A stretch of DNA of 64,000 bases from NCBI GenBank assembly GCA_021324435.1, contig JAJPIZ010000011.1, forward strand, positions 1 to 64,000. The letters are read 5' to 3'. This DNA is from Anaerolineae bacterium. GTDB taxonomy: Bacteria; Chloroflexota; Anaerolineae; Anaerolineales; Villigracilaceae. The notes beneath the pieces were generated by a model. It had not been told where the DNA came from. It saw nothing but the letters and a program-made list of their open reading frames with translations, and did no database searches. Within the stretch, counting starts at the first letter, position 1. The number at the start of each line of letters is the position of its first letter. The position numbers were made by a program, and so were the translations under genes. Shown here one piece after another: positions 9,080-17,659 of this stretch.

Positions 9080-9928
9080 TTAACGGTCTCCTTTGGATAA
9101 TGTAGCTTCCAGCCGGCTTTGCAGGGCGGTTAGGATCAATGTCATCACCCAATAAAAAATGGCGGCCATGATGAGGGCTTCAAGATTATGGAATTGGGCG
9201 CGTCCAACTTTCGTAGCGCGCCACATCAGTTCATGGACAAAGCCTGTCGCCGCGACCAGCGCTGAGTCTTTGGTCATGGCGATAAATTCATTTCCGGTGG
9301 GAGGGATGGCGAAACGCAATGCCTGCGGCAGGACGATGCGTTGCATGGTTTGTCTCGGAGTCATGCCGAGGGCCATAGCCGCCTCGCGCTGACCTTTTCC
9401 CACAGACGAAAGCCCGGCGCGGAAAATCTCAGACATATACGCGCCGTAGTTGAGGCCGAGGGCGACCACGCCGGCCAACGTTCCGGAAAGAACGATGCCG
9501 AGTTGGGGCAGAGCAAGGAAGAAGAAGAAAATCTGCAAGTAGAGCGGAGTGCCGCGAATCAATGAGACATAAAAAGTGCTGAGCGCATAAATCGGCGGGT
9601 TGGTGGAGAGTCGCCCCAAAGCGGCCAGCAGCGCCAACACGGTGGCAAACGCAATGGACAGGAATGAAATCTTGATAGTTTCCCACAGACCGCCCGCGAT
9701 GAAACCCATATTTTCTTTTATAAAGTTTTGGTCAAGGTTGATGGTCTTTATTGAAAAACTGCCAATTGCTATGTCGTTACCGCTAAACAGGAAGATCAAA
9801 AATAATAGCAGGATTCCCCACGACAGCCCAACATTCGTGCGAAATTGCCTTTCTTTGCGTTGTTGGGCTTGATAAAGAAGTTCGGCCTGCGATTTAGGCT
9901 CCGCGGGTTCGCGCTGAAAAAGATTCAT
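9080..9928 (-). CDS. Polar amino-acid ABC transporter, permease
   Basis: Inner-membrane subunit of 282 aa of the His/Glu/Gln/Arg permease family. It has a cytoplasmic N-terminal stretch, a first membrane segment ([12 protein letters not shown]), then the conserved core starting [17 protein letters not shown], with the [11 protein letters not shown] region and the ATPase-coupling loop [23 protein letters not shown] single permease gene suggests a homodimer. It follows the binding-protein gene across a 12-bp stem-loop. Confidence 0.95.
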   Translation of the reverse strand: MNLFQREPAEPKSQAELLYQAQQRKERQFRTNVGLSWGILLLFLIFLFSGNDIAIGSFSIKTINLDQNFIKENMGFIAGGLWETIKISFLSIAFATVLALLAALGRLSTNPPIYALSTFYVSLIRGTPLYLQIFFFFLALPQLGIVLSGTLAGVVALGLNYGAYMSEIFRAGLSSVGKGQREAAMALGMTPRQTMQRIVLPQALRFAIPPTGNEFIAMTKDSALVAATGFVHELMWRATKVGRAQFHNLEALIMAAIFYWVMTLILTALQSRLEATLSKGDR

Positions 9929-9956
9929 CGCTTTTGCATCCTTCTCGAATGAAATA

Positions 9957-9985
9957 AAGGGAAGCGACTATTCGTCGCTTCCCTT
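9957..9985 (-). terminator. Intercistronic stem-loop between binding protein and permease genes
   Basis: A perfect 12-bp stem AAGGGAAGCGAC/GTCGCTTCCCTT with a 5-nt loop, followed on the minus strand by TTTATTTC. It lies directly after the binding-protein gene. It may act as a leaky terminator or 3' protector that leaves more binding protein than permease and ATPase. Confidence 0.7.
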
Positions 9986-9999
9986 GGTGATGCGAGAGT

Positions 10000-10908
10000 T
10001 TAATGGGTGGGCGCTTGTGTGAGGTCTGCTTTGAACCACTTGTTGGAAAGTGCGGACAAGCGGCCATCGCTGTGCATGGCGGTGAAGAGTTTGTCCACTT
10101 CCGCGCGCAGAGAATCAGAATTCAGCGTGGAGGCCTTATCGAACGCGGCGGCCAAATCTTCAGAATAGACCGGATTGCCGAGTTTGACGACGGGCATGCC
10201 GGCCGCGATGTTTGCATCCACAACCGTGGCAGAGGTCACATAGCCGACGAAATCGGTGCGGCCTGCGGCAATGGCCTGCGCGCATTCCTGATCGGTTTCA
10301 AGTGTTACGACCTTGACGCCTGCGGGCGCCTTGGCGTAAATGGATGATTCGGGTAACCCAAGGCCGGTCATATCGTTATTCAACCAGGATTCATACGTAG
10401 TGGCTGTGCCAGCGCACAACGCCTTGCCAGATAGCTGGTCCAGAGAGGTAATGCCTGAATCTTTGGCAACAGCAATAACCGCGGGGGTGTAATAATACGG
10501 GACGCTGAAGTTCAGAACCTTCTGGCGCTCGGTTGTGATGGTCATCGAGCCAACGCTGATGTCCCATTTATCGGCCCAGTTACCGGCAGTGATTGCGTCC
10601 CATGACGGGGTGGCGAAGCAGGTCTCGACGCCGAGGTCGTCGCCGATGGCTTTGGCGACGTCTACATCGAAGCCCTGCATTTCGGCGGTAGTCAGGGCAT
10701 CAGCAGGGCATTTAGTGTTATCGGGTCGTTTGCCTTCTGTGTTGAGGAAGGACTGAGGTTCGTAGTTCGGGTCGGTCGAGACCAAGATATAGCCGCGCGC
10801 TTTGATGGCGCTCAACAAATCCTTGCCTCCGCCGCCAGCGCCTCCACAGGCGGCGAGCAGAAGTGACGCGGCGATCGCGACGACCAGAACGATGTACAGC
10901 TTCTTCAT
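10000..10908 (-). CDS. Polar amino-acid ABC transporter, substrate-binding lipoprotein
   Basis: Family 3 solute-binding protein of 302 aa. A signal peptide ends in the lipobox LLLAACGG, so it is lipid-anchored outside the membrane. Family landmarks: DISVGSMTITTERQKVLNFSVPYY and later QLSGKALCAGTATTYESWL. The tracked ORF adds five codons from a TTG. The ATG at 10908 is the real start because GGAGGAG lies 5-6 nt before it. First gene of the operon; a promoter-like pair lies upstream at 11019-11047. The ligand is probably a polar or acidic amino acid. Confidence 0.93.
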   Translation of the reverse strand: MKKLYIVLVVAIAASLLLAACGGAGGGGKDLLSAIKARGYILVSTDPNYEPQSFLNTEGKRPDNTKCPADALTTAEMQGFDVDVAKAIGDDLGVETCFATPSWDAITAGNWADKWDISVGSMTITTERQKVLNFSVPYYYTPAVIAVAKDSGITSLDQLSGKALCAGTATTYESWLNNDMTGLGLPESSIYAKAPAGVKVVTLETDQECAQAIAAGRTDFVGYVTSATVVDANIAAGMPVVKLGNPVYSEDLAAAFDKASTLNSDSLRAEVDKLFTAMHSDGRLSALSNKWFKADLTQAPTH

Positions 10909-10989
10909 GGTGTTCTCCTCCAAATAGAAAGTTTATGTTTGGTTTTTGTTCAATCGAATGCGATGGGGTTAAGTGGGAGAAAACACCTC

Positions 10990-11005
10990 CTTTCGCGGGC
11001 GAAAG
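10990..11005 (-). promoter_or_regulatory. Leader hairpin followed by an orphan Shine-Dalgarno-like sequence
   Basis: In the predicted leader of the ABC operon (minus strand), CTTTCG-CCCG-CGAAAG forms a 6-bp hairpin. Its right arm runs into AAAGGAGGTG, a near-perfect anti-16S match, with no start codon at normal spacing. The real start is about 80 nt further on with its own GGAGGAG. The function is unknown. Confidence 0.4.
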
Positions 11006-11018
11006 TTATTACATTGTA

Positions 11019-11047
11019 AGCATAGACCAACTTGCCGATTTGTGCAA
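11019..11047 (-). promoter_or_regulatory. Putative promoter of the amino-acid ABC operon
   Basis: On the minus strand TTGCAC and TATGCT are separated by 17 bp, about 110 nt upstream of the binding-protein start. Reasonable match, unproven. Confidence 0.5.
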
Positions 11048-11132
11048 GAGGCGAATGGATTGAATTTTCACCGATAAGGTATATGAAATGGAAGTGGTAC
11101 AATACCCGCTGTATTTTCGCATCGGAGGCCTC

Positions 11133-11543
11133 ATGAAGATCATATTTCCTTCGCCTGAATGGCTGAACGCGCTTCATGAAAAATTGAACAGCGATGCTCA
11201 TTACAATCAAATTGCGAAAAACTGGGAAGGCGATCTTCTGTTCGATATTCGACCCGCCGGGTATCTGCAACAGCCGCTGACGATGTATCTCGATCTTTGG
11301 CATGGAAAATGCCGCGGGGTGGAATATGCGCCTGACCCCGCGAAACACACCAAACCGACTTTTATCCTGCGTTCGCCTTATAATAATTTCACGGCGATTC
11401 TATTGGGCAAACTCGACCCGATGACCGCCATGATGACCAGCAAACTCAAAGTCGAGGGTAGTCTCGGTTACATGATGCGCAACGTGCCCACGGTTCTGGA
11501 CTTTGTCCGTTGCGCGCGAGAGATTACGACAGATATACTTTGA
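11133..11543 (+). CDS. SCP2-like (sterol-carrier type) protein
   Basis: A 136-aa soluble protein with the spacing of an SCP2 lipid-binding domain: a central strand LLFDIRPAG, TFILRSPYNNFTAILLGKLDP, and a C-terminal helix after KLKVEGSLGYMM. ATG 11133 is preferred over the tracked start because GGAGG lies 6-10 nt before it. It ends 34 nt before the aldehyde oxidoreductase gene, so they are probably cotranscribed. The ligand is unknown. No catalytic motif is visible. Confidence 0.65.
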   Translation: MKIIFPSPEWLNALHEKLNSDAHYNQIAKNWEGDLLFDIRPAGYLQQPLTMYLDLWHGKCRGVEYAPDPAKHTKPTFILRSPYNNFTAILLGKLDPMTAMMTSKLKVEGSLGYMMRNVPTVLDFVRCAREITTDIL

Positions 11544-11577
11544 CCCGCCTCGCGCAGTGCGACGCACCCTCATCCTT

Positions 11578-13395
11578 ATGCAACCCATACTCAAAATTGA
11601 TTTATCTACCGGCAAAACAGAACAATATAAAATTCCAGAAGAATGGGAACGGGCATTCCTGGGCGGCGCGTCGCTGGCGGCGCGGTTGTTGTATCCATAT
11701 CTCACGAAAGAACTCGATCCATTCTCGCCCGAAGCGCCCCTGCTTTTTATGAATGGGCCACTCACGGGCACCTCCGGCCCAACAGTGGGTCGCTTTGTTG
11801 TATGCGGTAAAAGCCCGGCTACTTTGCAATGGGCAGAATCAAATTGCGGCGGGTTCTGGGGACCTGAGCTTCGCTTTGCAGGATATGATGGTCTGTGGTT
11901 AACGGGGAAGGCTCAGGCGCCCGTCTATCTTTGGATTGACGATGGCCGCCTCGAGGTCCGGCCTGCGGCGGCCTTGTGGGGCAAAGATACATACGAGACT
12001 CAGGAACTTGTCAAACAGGAAATCAATCAAAAAGGAATCCACGTCGCGGTGATTGGTCCCGCGGCAGAAAATGGGATCCTGTTTGCTGGAATCTATTGCG
12101 ATCATGGACGGGCCGCGGGACGCACCGGACTCGGCGCGGTAATGGCTTCGAAGAACTTGAAGGCGATTGCCGTGCATGGATCGAATCAATTGCCGCTCGT
12201 TCACGCGGGACCGTATGCCGGGTTGCGCTCCGAATCCAATCGCGCGCTGAGGCAGGACAACGAAGCGCGCGTTTTGCACGAAGTGGGCACGGCGGGCGCC
12301 GCGGATTATTCGGAATATCTCGGCGCTTTGCCTGCCAGGTATTATCACCAGGGCGGATTTGGAAATGTGGATAAAGTGTCCGGCTCGACGATGGCCGAGA
12401 CGATTCTCGCGGGGCAGAGTGCGTGTCACGCTTGCGTGATCGCCTGTGGACGCGTTGTGCGACTCGAAGATGGAGCAAAACGCAAAGGTCCGGAATATGA
12501 AACGGTTGTTTCGTTTGGGCCGAACTTGTTGATTGATGATCTGGCCGAAGTTACGCGGCTTGGCGAGTTATGTGATCGTTATGGCATGGACACGATCAGC
12601 ACCGGCAACACGATTGGCTTGGCTTTCTATTTATTTGAAAAAGGAATCATTACAACAAAAGATACTGGTGGTCTTGAGCTCAATTGGGGAGACGCAGTGG
12701 CTGTGCGGCAATTGGTCAAGATGACGGCGCGGCGAGAGGGGATCGGTGAATGGATCGCGCAAGGCTCGCGGCGATTGGGCAAACATTTCGGCGTGGAAGA
12801 AGAAGCGGTGCAAGTCAATGGACTTGAAGTCGCGTATCATGATCCGCGCGGTGTTTCAGGCATGGCGCTTTCGTACGCTACCTCGCCGCGCGGCGCATGC
12901 CACAATCAGTCCGATTATTTCTTCGTGGATTGGGGGCACACCACGGCTGAACTTGGCATTGAGTATTTTTCGCGTCACGCCGACGCGGAGAAAGCCCCCA
13001 ATGTGGCGCGTCACCAGAACTGGCGAACGGTCTACAATTCCATGGTCATGTGTATTTTTGCGAATGTTGCGCCGCAGATGCAAGTGGACTTGATTAATGC
13101 CGCGTGCGGATACAACTGGACCATCGAGGATATGATGCGCGCCGGTGAGCGCGGCTGGACTATGAAGCGTGCGATCAATAATCGTATGGGTCTGACCGCC
13201 GCCAATGACAAACTGCCGAAGGCTCTGCTGGAACCATTGCCCACTGGCGGCACGGATGGATATGTCCCTGATATTCAAGGGATGCTCTATGCTTATTATG
13301 AAGCTCGCGGCTGGGATGAAAAGACAGGCTATCCGACCAGGGAAAAACTTGCGTCGCTTGGCCTGGAAGACGTCGCGAAGGATTTGTGGGCCTGA
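11578..13395 (+). CDS. Aldehyde:ferredoxin oxidoreductase family protein (tungsten bis-pterin type)
   Basis: Oxidises aldehydes to acids with ferredoxin as acceptor, using a tungsten (or molybdenum) bis-pyranopterin and one [4Fe-4S] cluster. The N-terminal domain shows GPLTGTSGPTVGRF and ESNCGGFWGPELRFAGYDG. The cluster ligands are CHACVIAC near residue 280 plus a distal Cys in NAACGYNW. DTISTGNTIG matches the family's cofactor loop. 605 aa is normal. ATG 11578 is chosen because alignment to the family begins there; the tracked start adds 25 unlikely residues. The SCP2-like gene lies just upstream and Nnr downstream. The physiological aldehyde is not deducible. Confidence 0.92.
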   Translation: MQPILKIDLSTGKTEQYKIPEEWERAFLGGASLAARLLYPYLTKELDPFSPEAPLLFMNGPLTGTSGPTVGRFVVCGKSPATLQWAESNCGGFWGPELRFAGYDGLWLTGKAQAPVYLWIDDGRLEVRPAAALWGKDTYETQELVKQEINQKGIHVAVIGPAAENGILFAGIYCDHGRAAGRTGLGAVMASKNLKAIAVHGSNQLPLVHAGPYAGLRSESNRALRQDNEARVLHEVGTAGAADYSEYLGALPARYYHQGGFGNVDKVSGSTMAETILAGQSACHACVIACGRVVRLEDGAKRKGPEYETVVSFGPNLLIDDLAEVTRLGELCDRYGMDTISTGNTIGLAFYLFEKGIITTKDTGGLELNWGDAVAVRQLVKMTARREGIGEWIAQGSRRLGKHFGVEEEAVQVNGLEVAYHDPRGVSGMALSYATSPRGACHNQSDYFFVDWGHTTAELGIEYFSRHADAEKAPNVARHQNWRTVYNSMVMCIFANVAPQMQVDLINAACGYNWTIEDMMRAGERGWTMKRAINNRMGLTAANDKLPKALLEPLPTGGTDGYVPDIQGMLYAYYEARGWDEKTGYPTREKLASLGLEDVAKDLWA

Positions 13396-13462
13396 CCGTT
13401 GACCATGCACCATGGACGATGAATGCAAAAATGGTCTATGGTCAATCTCGTCAATAGTCTGA
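13393..13462. repeat. 7-bp-period tandem repeat tract, intergenic
   Basis: Degenerate heptamers (TGACCGT, TGACCAT, GCACCAT, GGACGAT) start in the AOR stop codon. ATGGTCTATGGTCAA follows as an inverted counterpart. It belongs to the heptamer family seen also inside genes here. Confidence 0.7.
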
Positions 13463-13496
13463 TTTTTTAAATGCAAAACGATGATCTAGAGGAAAT

Positions 13497-15119
13497 ATGA
13501 AACTCGTTTCTGTTGCAGAAATGAAAGCCATCGAAAAAGAAGCTGATGCGAACGGCTTGTCTTATGCTCAAATGATGGAAAACGCCGGACAGGGACTCGC
13601 CGAAGTCATTCAGGAATTGCCGATCGAAGATTCCGATCGCGAGGTCTTCGCGCTGGTCGGGCCTGGAAATAACGGTGGGGACGCGCTGGTTGCTCTTTCG
13701 CATCTGGCCGCGGATGGGTGGCAGGCGCGCGCATATTTGATCAAACGGACAAAAGATGAACTAGCCAAACGATTGGAGGGAGCAGGGGGCGAACTCCTCT
13801 TTGCAGACGAAGATAAGAACTTTCAAGACCTGAACGCGTTTATTCAAACAGCGGCCATTGTTTTGGATGGCGTCCTTGGAACTGGAGTCAAACTGCCGTT
13901 AAAAAGTGATGTTGCGAACGTATTGGCTGAGGCGCAGGCGATTCTGGATGAAATGGATGAAGCGCCATTTGTCGTCGCAGTGGATTGTCCGTCGGGCATA
14001 GATTGCGATACAGGCGAAGCCGCGGCTGAATCCCTTCCCGCCGACTTGACGGTGACGATGGCCGCGGTCAAGCAAGGGTTGCTCAAACTGCCGGCCTACG
14101 AGTTGATCGGAAATCTTCAAGTTGTGGATATTGGCCTGCCCGAAGATTTGCCTTCGTTGAACTCAGTGACAACGGAAGTTGCAGAAGAAGATATGATCGC
14201 CGCGCTTTTGCCGGAACGTCCGCTGGATTCGCACAAGGGCACGTTCGGCGCCTCGTTGATCGTGGCGGGGTCGGTCAATTACACGGGAGCCGCGTTGCTC
14301 GCGGGGCGGGCCGCGTATCGAGTCGGCGCGGGCCTGGTCACGATGGCGGTCCCCTCCGAACTTCATACCGCGCTGGCGGGACAATTCCCCGAAGCGACCT
14401 GGGTGCTGTTGCCTCATGAATTAGGCGTCATTTCTGAAGATGCCGCGGAAGTATTGGCAAAAAATCTGGAACGCGCTACGGCTATATTGGTCGGTCCGGG
14501 TTTTGGAACGGAAGAAACAACGAAGGACTTTCTTCAAAACTTCTTTTCAGGAAAAACCCTGTCAAAGAAGAGCACAGCGCGTGTGGGTTTCATTCAAAAT
14601 GAAAGTGAAGAGAAAAAAGAAGCCAATGGCGAAATTCCGCCCGTGGTCCTGGATGCAGATGGATTGAAACTGATGGCGAAGATTCCAAATTGGCACAAAT
14701 TACTTCCCGCGCCCGCGGTGCTGACTCCGCATCCCGGCGAAATGTCCGCGTTGACCGGTTTGTCAAAAGAAGAAATCCAAAATGATCGCCAAAAGGTTGC
14801 CAGTCAGTTCGCGAAAGAGTGGGGACACGTTGTGGTGCTCAAAGGCGCGTTCACTGTGATTGCGTCGCCCGATGGCCGCGTGACTGTAATTCCTGTGGCC
14901 TCGCCCGCGTTGGCGCGCGCCGGAACCGGCGACGTTCTCGCGGGACTGATAGTCGGCTTGCGCGCCCAGGGCTTGGAGGCGTTTGACGCGGCGGTCGCGG
15001 GCGCGTGGATTCACGCGCAGGCCGGTCTCTACGCGGCGGATGATTTGGGAACAACCGCCTCGGTGTTGGCGGGCGATGTGTTGAATTCGGTTTCAGATGT
15101 GTTGAGTGATTTGGAATAG
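13497..15119 (+). CDS. nnr: Bifunctional NAD(P)H-hydrate epimerase / ADP-dependent dehydratase
   Basis: Repairs hydrated NAD(P)H. The N-terminal YjeF epimerase domain (about 1-215) has VGPGNNGGDALV and VDCPSGID. The C-terminal kinase-like dehydratase (about 235-535) has SHKGTFG, VGPGFG, LTPHPGEMSALTG and ARAGTGDVLAG. 540 aa is slightly long because of a charged loop (about 345-378, FFSGK...ANGE) before VVLDADGLK. GAGGAA lies next to the ATG. It follows AOR across a heptamer-repeat tract and ends at a terminator hairpin. Confidence 0.95.
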   Translation: MKLVSVAEMKAIEKEADANGLSYAQMMENAGQGLAEVIQELPIEDSDREVFALVGPGNNGGDALVALSHLAADGWQARAYLIKRTKDELAKRLEGAGGELLFADEDKNFQDLNAFIQTAAIVLDGVLGTGVKLPLKSDVANVLAEAQAILDEMDEAPFVVAVDCPSGIDCDTGEAAAESLPADLTVTMAAVKQGLLKLPAYELIGNLQVVDIGLPEDLPSLNSVTTEVAEEDMIAALLPERPLDSHKGTFGASLIVAGSVNYTGAALLAGRAAYRVGAGLVTMAVPSELHTALAGQFPEATWVLLPHELGVISEDAAEVLAKNLERATAILVGPGFGTEETTKDFLQNFFSGKTLSKKSTARVGFIQNESEEKKEANGEIPPVVLDADGLKLMAKIPNWHKLLPAPAVLTPHPGEMSALTGLSKEEIQNDRQKVASQFAKEWGHVVVLKGAFTVIASPDGRVTVIPVASPALARAGTGDVLAGLIVGLRAQGLEAFDAAVAGAWIHAQAGLYAADDLGTTASVLAGDVLNSVSDVLSDLE

Positions 15120-15135
15120 ATCGGGTGATTAAGTA

Positions 15136-15170
15136 AAAGCAGGGACACAGCGTCGCCGTGTCCCTGCTTT
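15136..15170. terminator. Bidirectional terminator between nnr and the SPFH gene
   Basis: The stem AAAGCAGGGACAC/GTGTCCCTGCTTT is flanked by A and T residues. It lies between the ends of two converging genes and can serve both. Confidence 0.8.
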
Positions 15171-15183
15171 GTTTGCATCTTAT

Positions 15184-16227
15184 CTAGCTCTTCAAAAACT
15201 CCTCCAACGCTTCCTTGCTGATGCGATAGGACTTGCCAACCTTCTTGGCTTTCAGGCTACCGTCCTGAATAGCGGACATTACATCATCTTCAGTGACCTT
15301 CATCGCGGCCGCGGCTTCGGAAGGGGTCATTACATCTGGAAGCGCGGCTTTGGCTCCACCGCCGCCTTGCGCCGTATTTTGCATTCCGCCCTGCAAGGCC
15401 TGTCCCATCAAATTGCCGATGCCCATTCCAGCGCCGATACCAGCCGTGAGACCCGCGCCGCCGCTGGGGTTGCTCGCCGCGTCGCGCATCGCATCTGCGG
15501 CCTGCAGTTGAGTGTAGGTCGCCATATCGAGCATGCCCATGTCGCGCAATTCCTGAGCGGACTTGTCGGATGGCTTCAAGTTGCCGACATAGAAAGTCTT
15601 GAGTGTGAGACCGAGAGCCGCGAAGTCGTCTTGCGCCTTTGCGCGCACACCCGCTCCGATTTCCTCGGTCAGGCCGATGATCTCAGGCACGGAATGCTTC
15701 GCGCCCGTTTCACCCAGCACATCTTGTAACTTCGAGAGCAACATGGTGCGGAGACGATCTTCGATATCAGAGGTGCGATACGCGCCCTGTGTGCCGACGA
15801 TCTGGGTCACGAATTGTTGCGGGTCTTTGACTTGGAACGAATACGTCCCGAAGCCCTGCAAGAGCGCCACGCCGAGTCCCATGCCGGGGTTGCGCACGAT
15901 GATCGGTTGCGGCGTGCCCCATTTCTTATTGGCGAATTCCTTCATCGAAACAAAGTAGACTTCGGCGGGAAAGGGTGTGCGATCGTTGAAGGCCTTGCCG
16001 ATGAAATCAATCAGCATCGGGATATTGGCGGTTGCAATCGTATGCCGCCCGGCTTTGAAGACATCCAGCGCGTTTCCGTCGCGGAAGAAGACCGCGGCCT
16101 GCGCCTCGCGCACGATCACCTGCGAGCCGATGCGGTAATCTCCGATGGAACTATCGTCGGGGAAGCGATGGACGATCTCGTCCGTCATTTCATTTGGATA
16201 CTCAATGACATCAAAAATCCTGGCCAT
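15184..16227 (-). CDS. SPFH/band-7 protein with C-terminal excisionase-like helix-turn-helix
   Basis: A 347-aa protein. Residues ~1-245 form an SPFH domain of the YdjI type (virion-core-like; begins ARIFDVIEYPNE, with RDGNALDVFKAGRHT). A Gly/Ala-rich linker (GAGLTAGIGAGMGIG) follows. The final ~50 residues resemble an excisionase/MerR-type helix-turn-helix (VMTPSEAAAAMKVTEDDV ... KKVGKSYRISKEALEEFL). No membrane segment is seen. The DNA-binding-like tail is unusual for this family, which more often carries a zinc ribbon or short C-terminal segment. GAGGAG precedes the ATG, and a consensus-like promoter lies at 16260-16287. The function of the pair of domains is unknown. Confidence 0.85.
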   Translation of the reverse strand: MARIFDVIEYPNEMTDEIVHRFPDDSSIGDYRIGSQVIVREAQAAVFFRDGNALDVFKAGRHTIATANIPMLIDFIGKAFNDRTPFPAEVYFVSMKEFANKKWGTPQPIIVRNPGMGLGVALLQGFGTYSFQVKDPQQFVTQIVGTQGAYRTSDIEDRLRTMLLSKLQDVLGETGAKHSVPEIIGLTEEIGAGVRAKAQDDFAALGLTLKTFYVGNLKPSDKSAQELRDMGMLDMATYTQLQAADAMRDAASNPSGGAGLTAGIGAGMGIGNLMGQALQGGMQNTAQGGGGAKAALPDVMTPSEAAAAMKVTEDDVMSAIQDGSLKAKKVGKSYRISKEALEEFLKS

Positions 16228-16259
16228 GTTAACTCCTCTTTTCTGGTTCTAACGGTTTG

Positions 16260-16287
16260 ATTATAGCCGATGGGCTGTACGGGTCAA
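16260..16287 (-). promoter_or_regulatory. Promoter of the SPFH gene
   Basis: On the minus strand TTGACC and TATAAT are separated by 16 bp, about 33 nt before the ATG at 16227. Confidence 0.75.
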
Positions 16288-16323
16288 GAACCGTTTGTCT
16301 TATTTTTATACGCACAGACCATC

Positions 16324-16416
16324 CTGTCGTTGCGAGGAGCCCTGAGCTTGTCGAAAGGCGACGAAGCAATCTCCTCGATGGGAAAATTGCCACGCGACTC
16401 TGGCGCTCGCAATGAC
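16324..16416. repeat. Dispersed inverted repeat with ALSLSKG core
   Basis: The ends GTCGTTGCGAG and CTCGCAATGAC are inverted copies. The interior contains CCCTGAGCTTGTCGAA, the core of the 21-bp element found in frame in the phosphodiesterase gene at 30578-30598. It ends 1 nt from the xdhC stop. Confidence 0.75.
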
Positions 16417-16417
16417 G

Positions 16418-17212
16418 TTAATCCTTCATCATCTTCCCCGTTCCTTTATCACGGAGCATTAAAATTTCGGCCATGATGCTGACTGCAATTTCCTCCGGCG
16501 TCTCGGCTTGCAATTCGAGACCCATCGGCGAATGCACGCGCGCGATCTTTTCTTCCGGGACCCCCTTTTCTTTCAATGCTTTGACGGTCGTTGCCCATCT
16601 GCGTTTCGATCCGATGACGCCGATGTAGGCCGCGTTTGTCTCGAGCAGATTTGGCAAACCCGCCGCGTCCACCCCGGACCCGCGGCTGGTCACTACCAAA
16701 TAAGTCTGGGGCGTCACTTTGAGTTGGTCCGTTAACTTCTCCATCGGGACAGGATAATACTCGTCAGCGTTGGGAACGGATTCGGGGCTGCAGAACTCCG
16801 GCCTGTCGTCCGAGACTGCGACGCGGAAACCGAGCCACTTCGCGAGGTGAACAACGGCCTTGCCTACGTGTCCCGCGCCGATCACAACGATCATTGGGGC
16901 TGGAAGAATCGGTTCCACAAAGACCTCCACTTGGCCGCCGCACACGCCGGGGTCGCCGCGTGAGGGGTCGGACATGTTGTAATGAAGCAGTCGCGGCTTG
17001 CCGTCGCTGATCGCCATCCAGGCCTCGTCGAGTACGCGGTGTTCAAGATCGCCGCCACCGACCGTGCCGATGAATTTTCCATCGGGATAAACCAGCATTT
17101 TACTGCCCACATGCCGCGGCGTGGACCCTTCGCTTTTCACCACCGTGCAAAGCGCGGCGGGTGTACGATCTCGTTCGAGTTCAGCAAGAGCCTGATAAAT
17201 ATCTTGTGTCAT
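16418..17212 (-). CDS. XdhC/CoxI-family molybdenum-enzyme maturation factor
   Basis: Proteins of this family bind molybdenum cofactor and help insert its sulfurated form into hydroxylases such as xanthine dehydrogenase. The 264-aa protein has the N-terminal XdhC/CoxI motif (VVKSEGSTPRHVGSKMLV, TVGGGDLE, GGQVEVFVEP) and a C-terminal Rossmann domain starting VVIGAGHVGKAV and ending GIGSKRRWAT-like (VIGSKRRW). The start overlaps the upstream gene's stop by 4 nt (ATGA), so translation is coupled. Its client is probably the molybdenum hydroxylase at 25961-28987. Confidence 0.92.
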   Translation of the reverse strand: MTQDIYQALAELERDRTPAALCTVVKSEGSTPRHVGSKMLVYPDGKFIGTVGGGDLEHRVLDEAWMAISDGKPRLLHYNMSDPSRGDPGVCGGQVEVFVEPILPAPMIVVIGAGHVGKAVVHLAKWLGFRVAVSDDRPEFCSPESVPNADEYYPVPMEKLTDQLKVTPQTYLVVTSRGSGVDAAGLPNLLETNAAYIGVIGSKRRWATTVKALKEKGVPEEKIARVHSPMGLELQAETPEEIAVSIMAEILMLRDKGTGKMMKD

Positions 17213-17481
17213 TTTGGTTTTTCAGCGTTAATGAGGATACTGTCGGTAATCGGGAGGAATGCTCGCCAGCCTCCATCGTCAATTGAACCAATGACTCGAA
17301 TTGCGCCGCCCGCGTTCGAATCCCATAGCACAAGGACTTCCAATTGATATTCCTTTCCGCTTGCGCCTTTCCTTATGCAGTAAAAATTTTGATCAATGCT
17401 TTGTGCAAGGTCTCCATAAGGTTTTGCTTGGTACGTTTCAAGTTCCTCGGAGAGGACTTGCTTTGCTTCTCTTACATTCAT
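17209..17481 (-). CDS. Small conserved-looking protein coupled to xdhC
   Basis: Not recognised. About 90 aa if it starts at ATG 17481 (NVREAKQVLSEELE...). The in-frame ATG at 17517 would add 12 residues, and the tracked start would run through a dispersed repeat, which is unlikely. The middle reads YQLEVLVLWDSNAGGAIRVIGSIDDGG, predicted alpha then beta. Its stop overlaps the xdhC start (ATGA), so it may share a role with xdhC. Confidence 0.6.
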   Translation of the reverse strand: MNVREAKQVLSEELETYQAKPYGDLAQSIDQNFYCIRKGASGKEYQLEVLVLWDSNAGGAIRVIGSIDDGGWRAFLPITDSILINAEKPK

Positions 17482-17518
17482 GGTCGGAGTATTGTAAATT
17501 TTATCCGATTTTGCCATG

Positions 17519-17654
17519 TCGTTGCGAGCCGCCTGTTTTGGCGGAGGCGCAATCCCAGCACCTGCGGTTCTGGGCAGGTGTATTGCGCAAGAGCGACGAA
17601 GCAACCTTCTCGCATATGCGGAGATTGCCACGCGCCTTCAGCGCTCACGATGAC
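17519..17654. repeat. Dispersed inverted repeat (GTTGCGAG type), long copy
   Basis: Begins GTTGCGAGCCGCC and ends CGCTCACGATGAC, with internal hairpins (CCGCC-TGTTTT-GGCGG; CACCTG...CAGGTG). Same family as 16324-16416 and 6060-6150. It fills the space between the TolB-like gene and the small xdhC-linked gene. Confidence 0.7.
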
Positions 17655-17659
17655 ATAGA

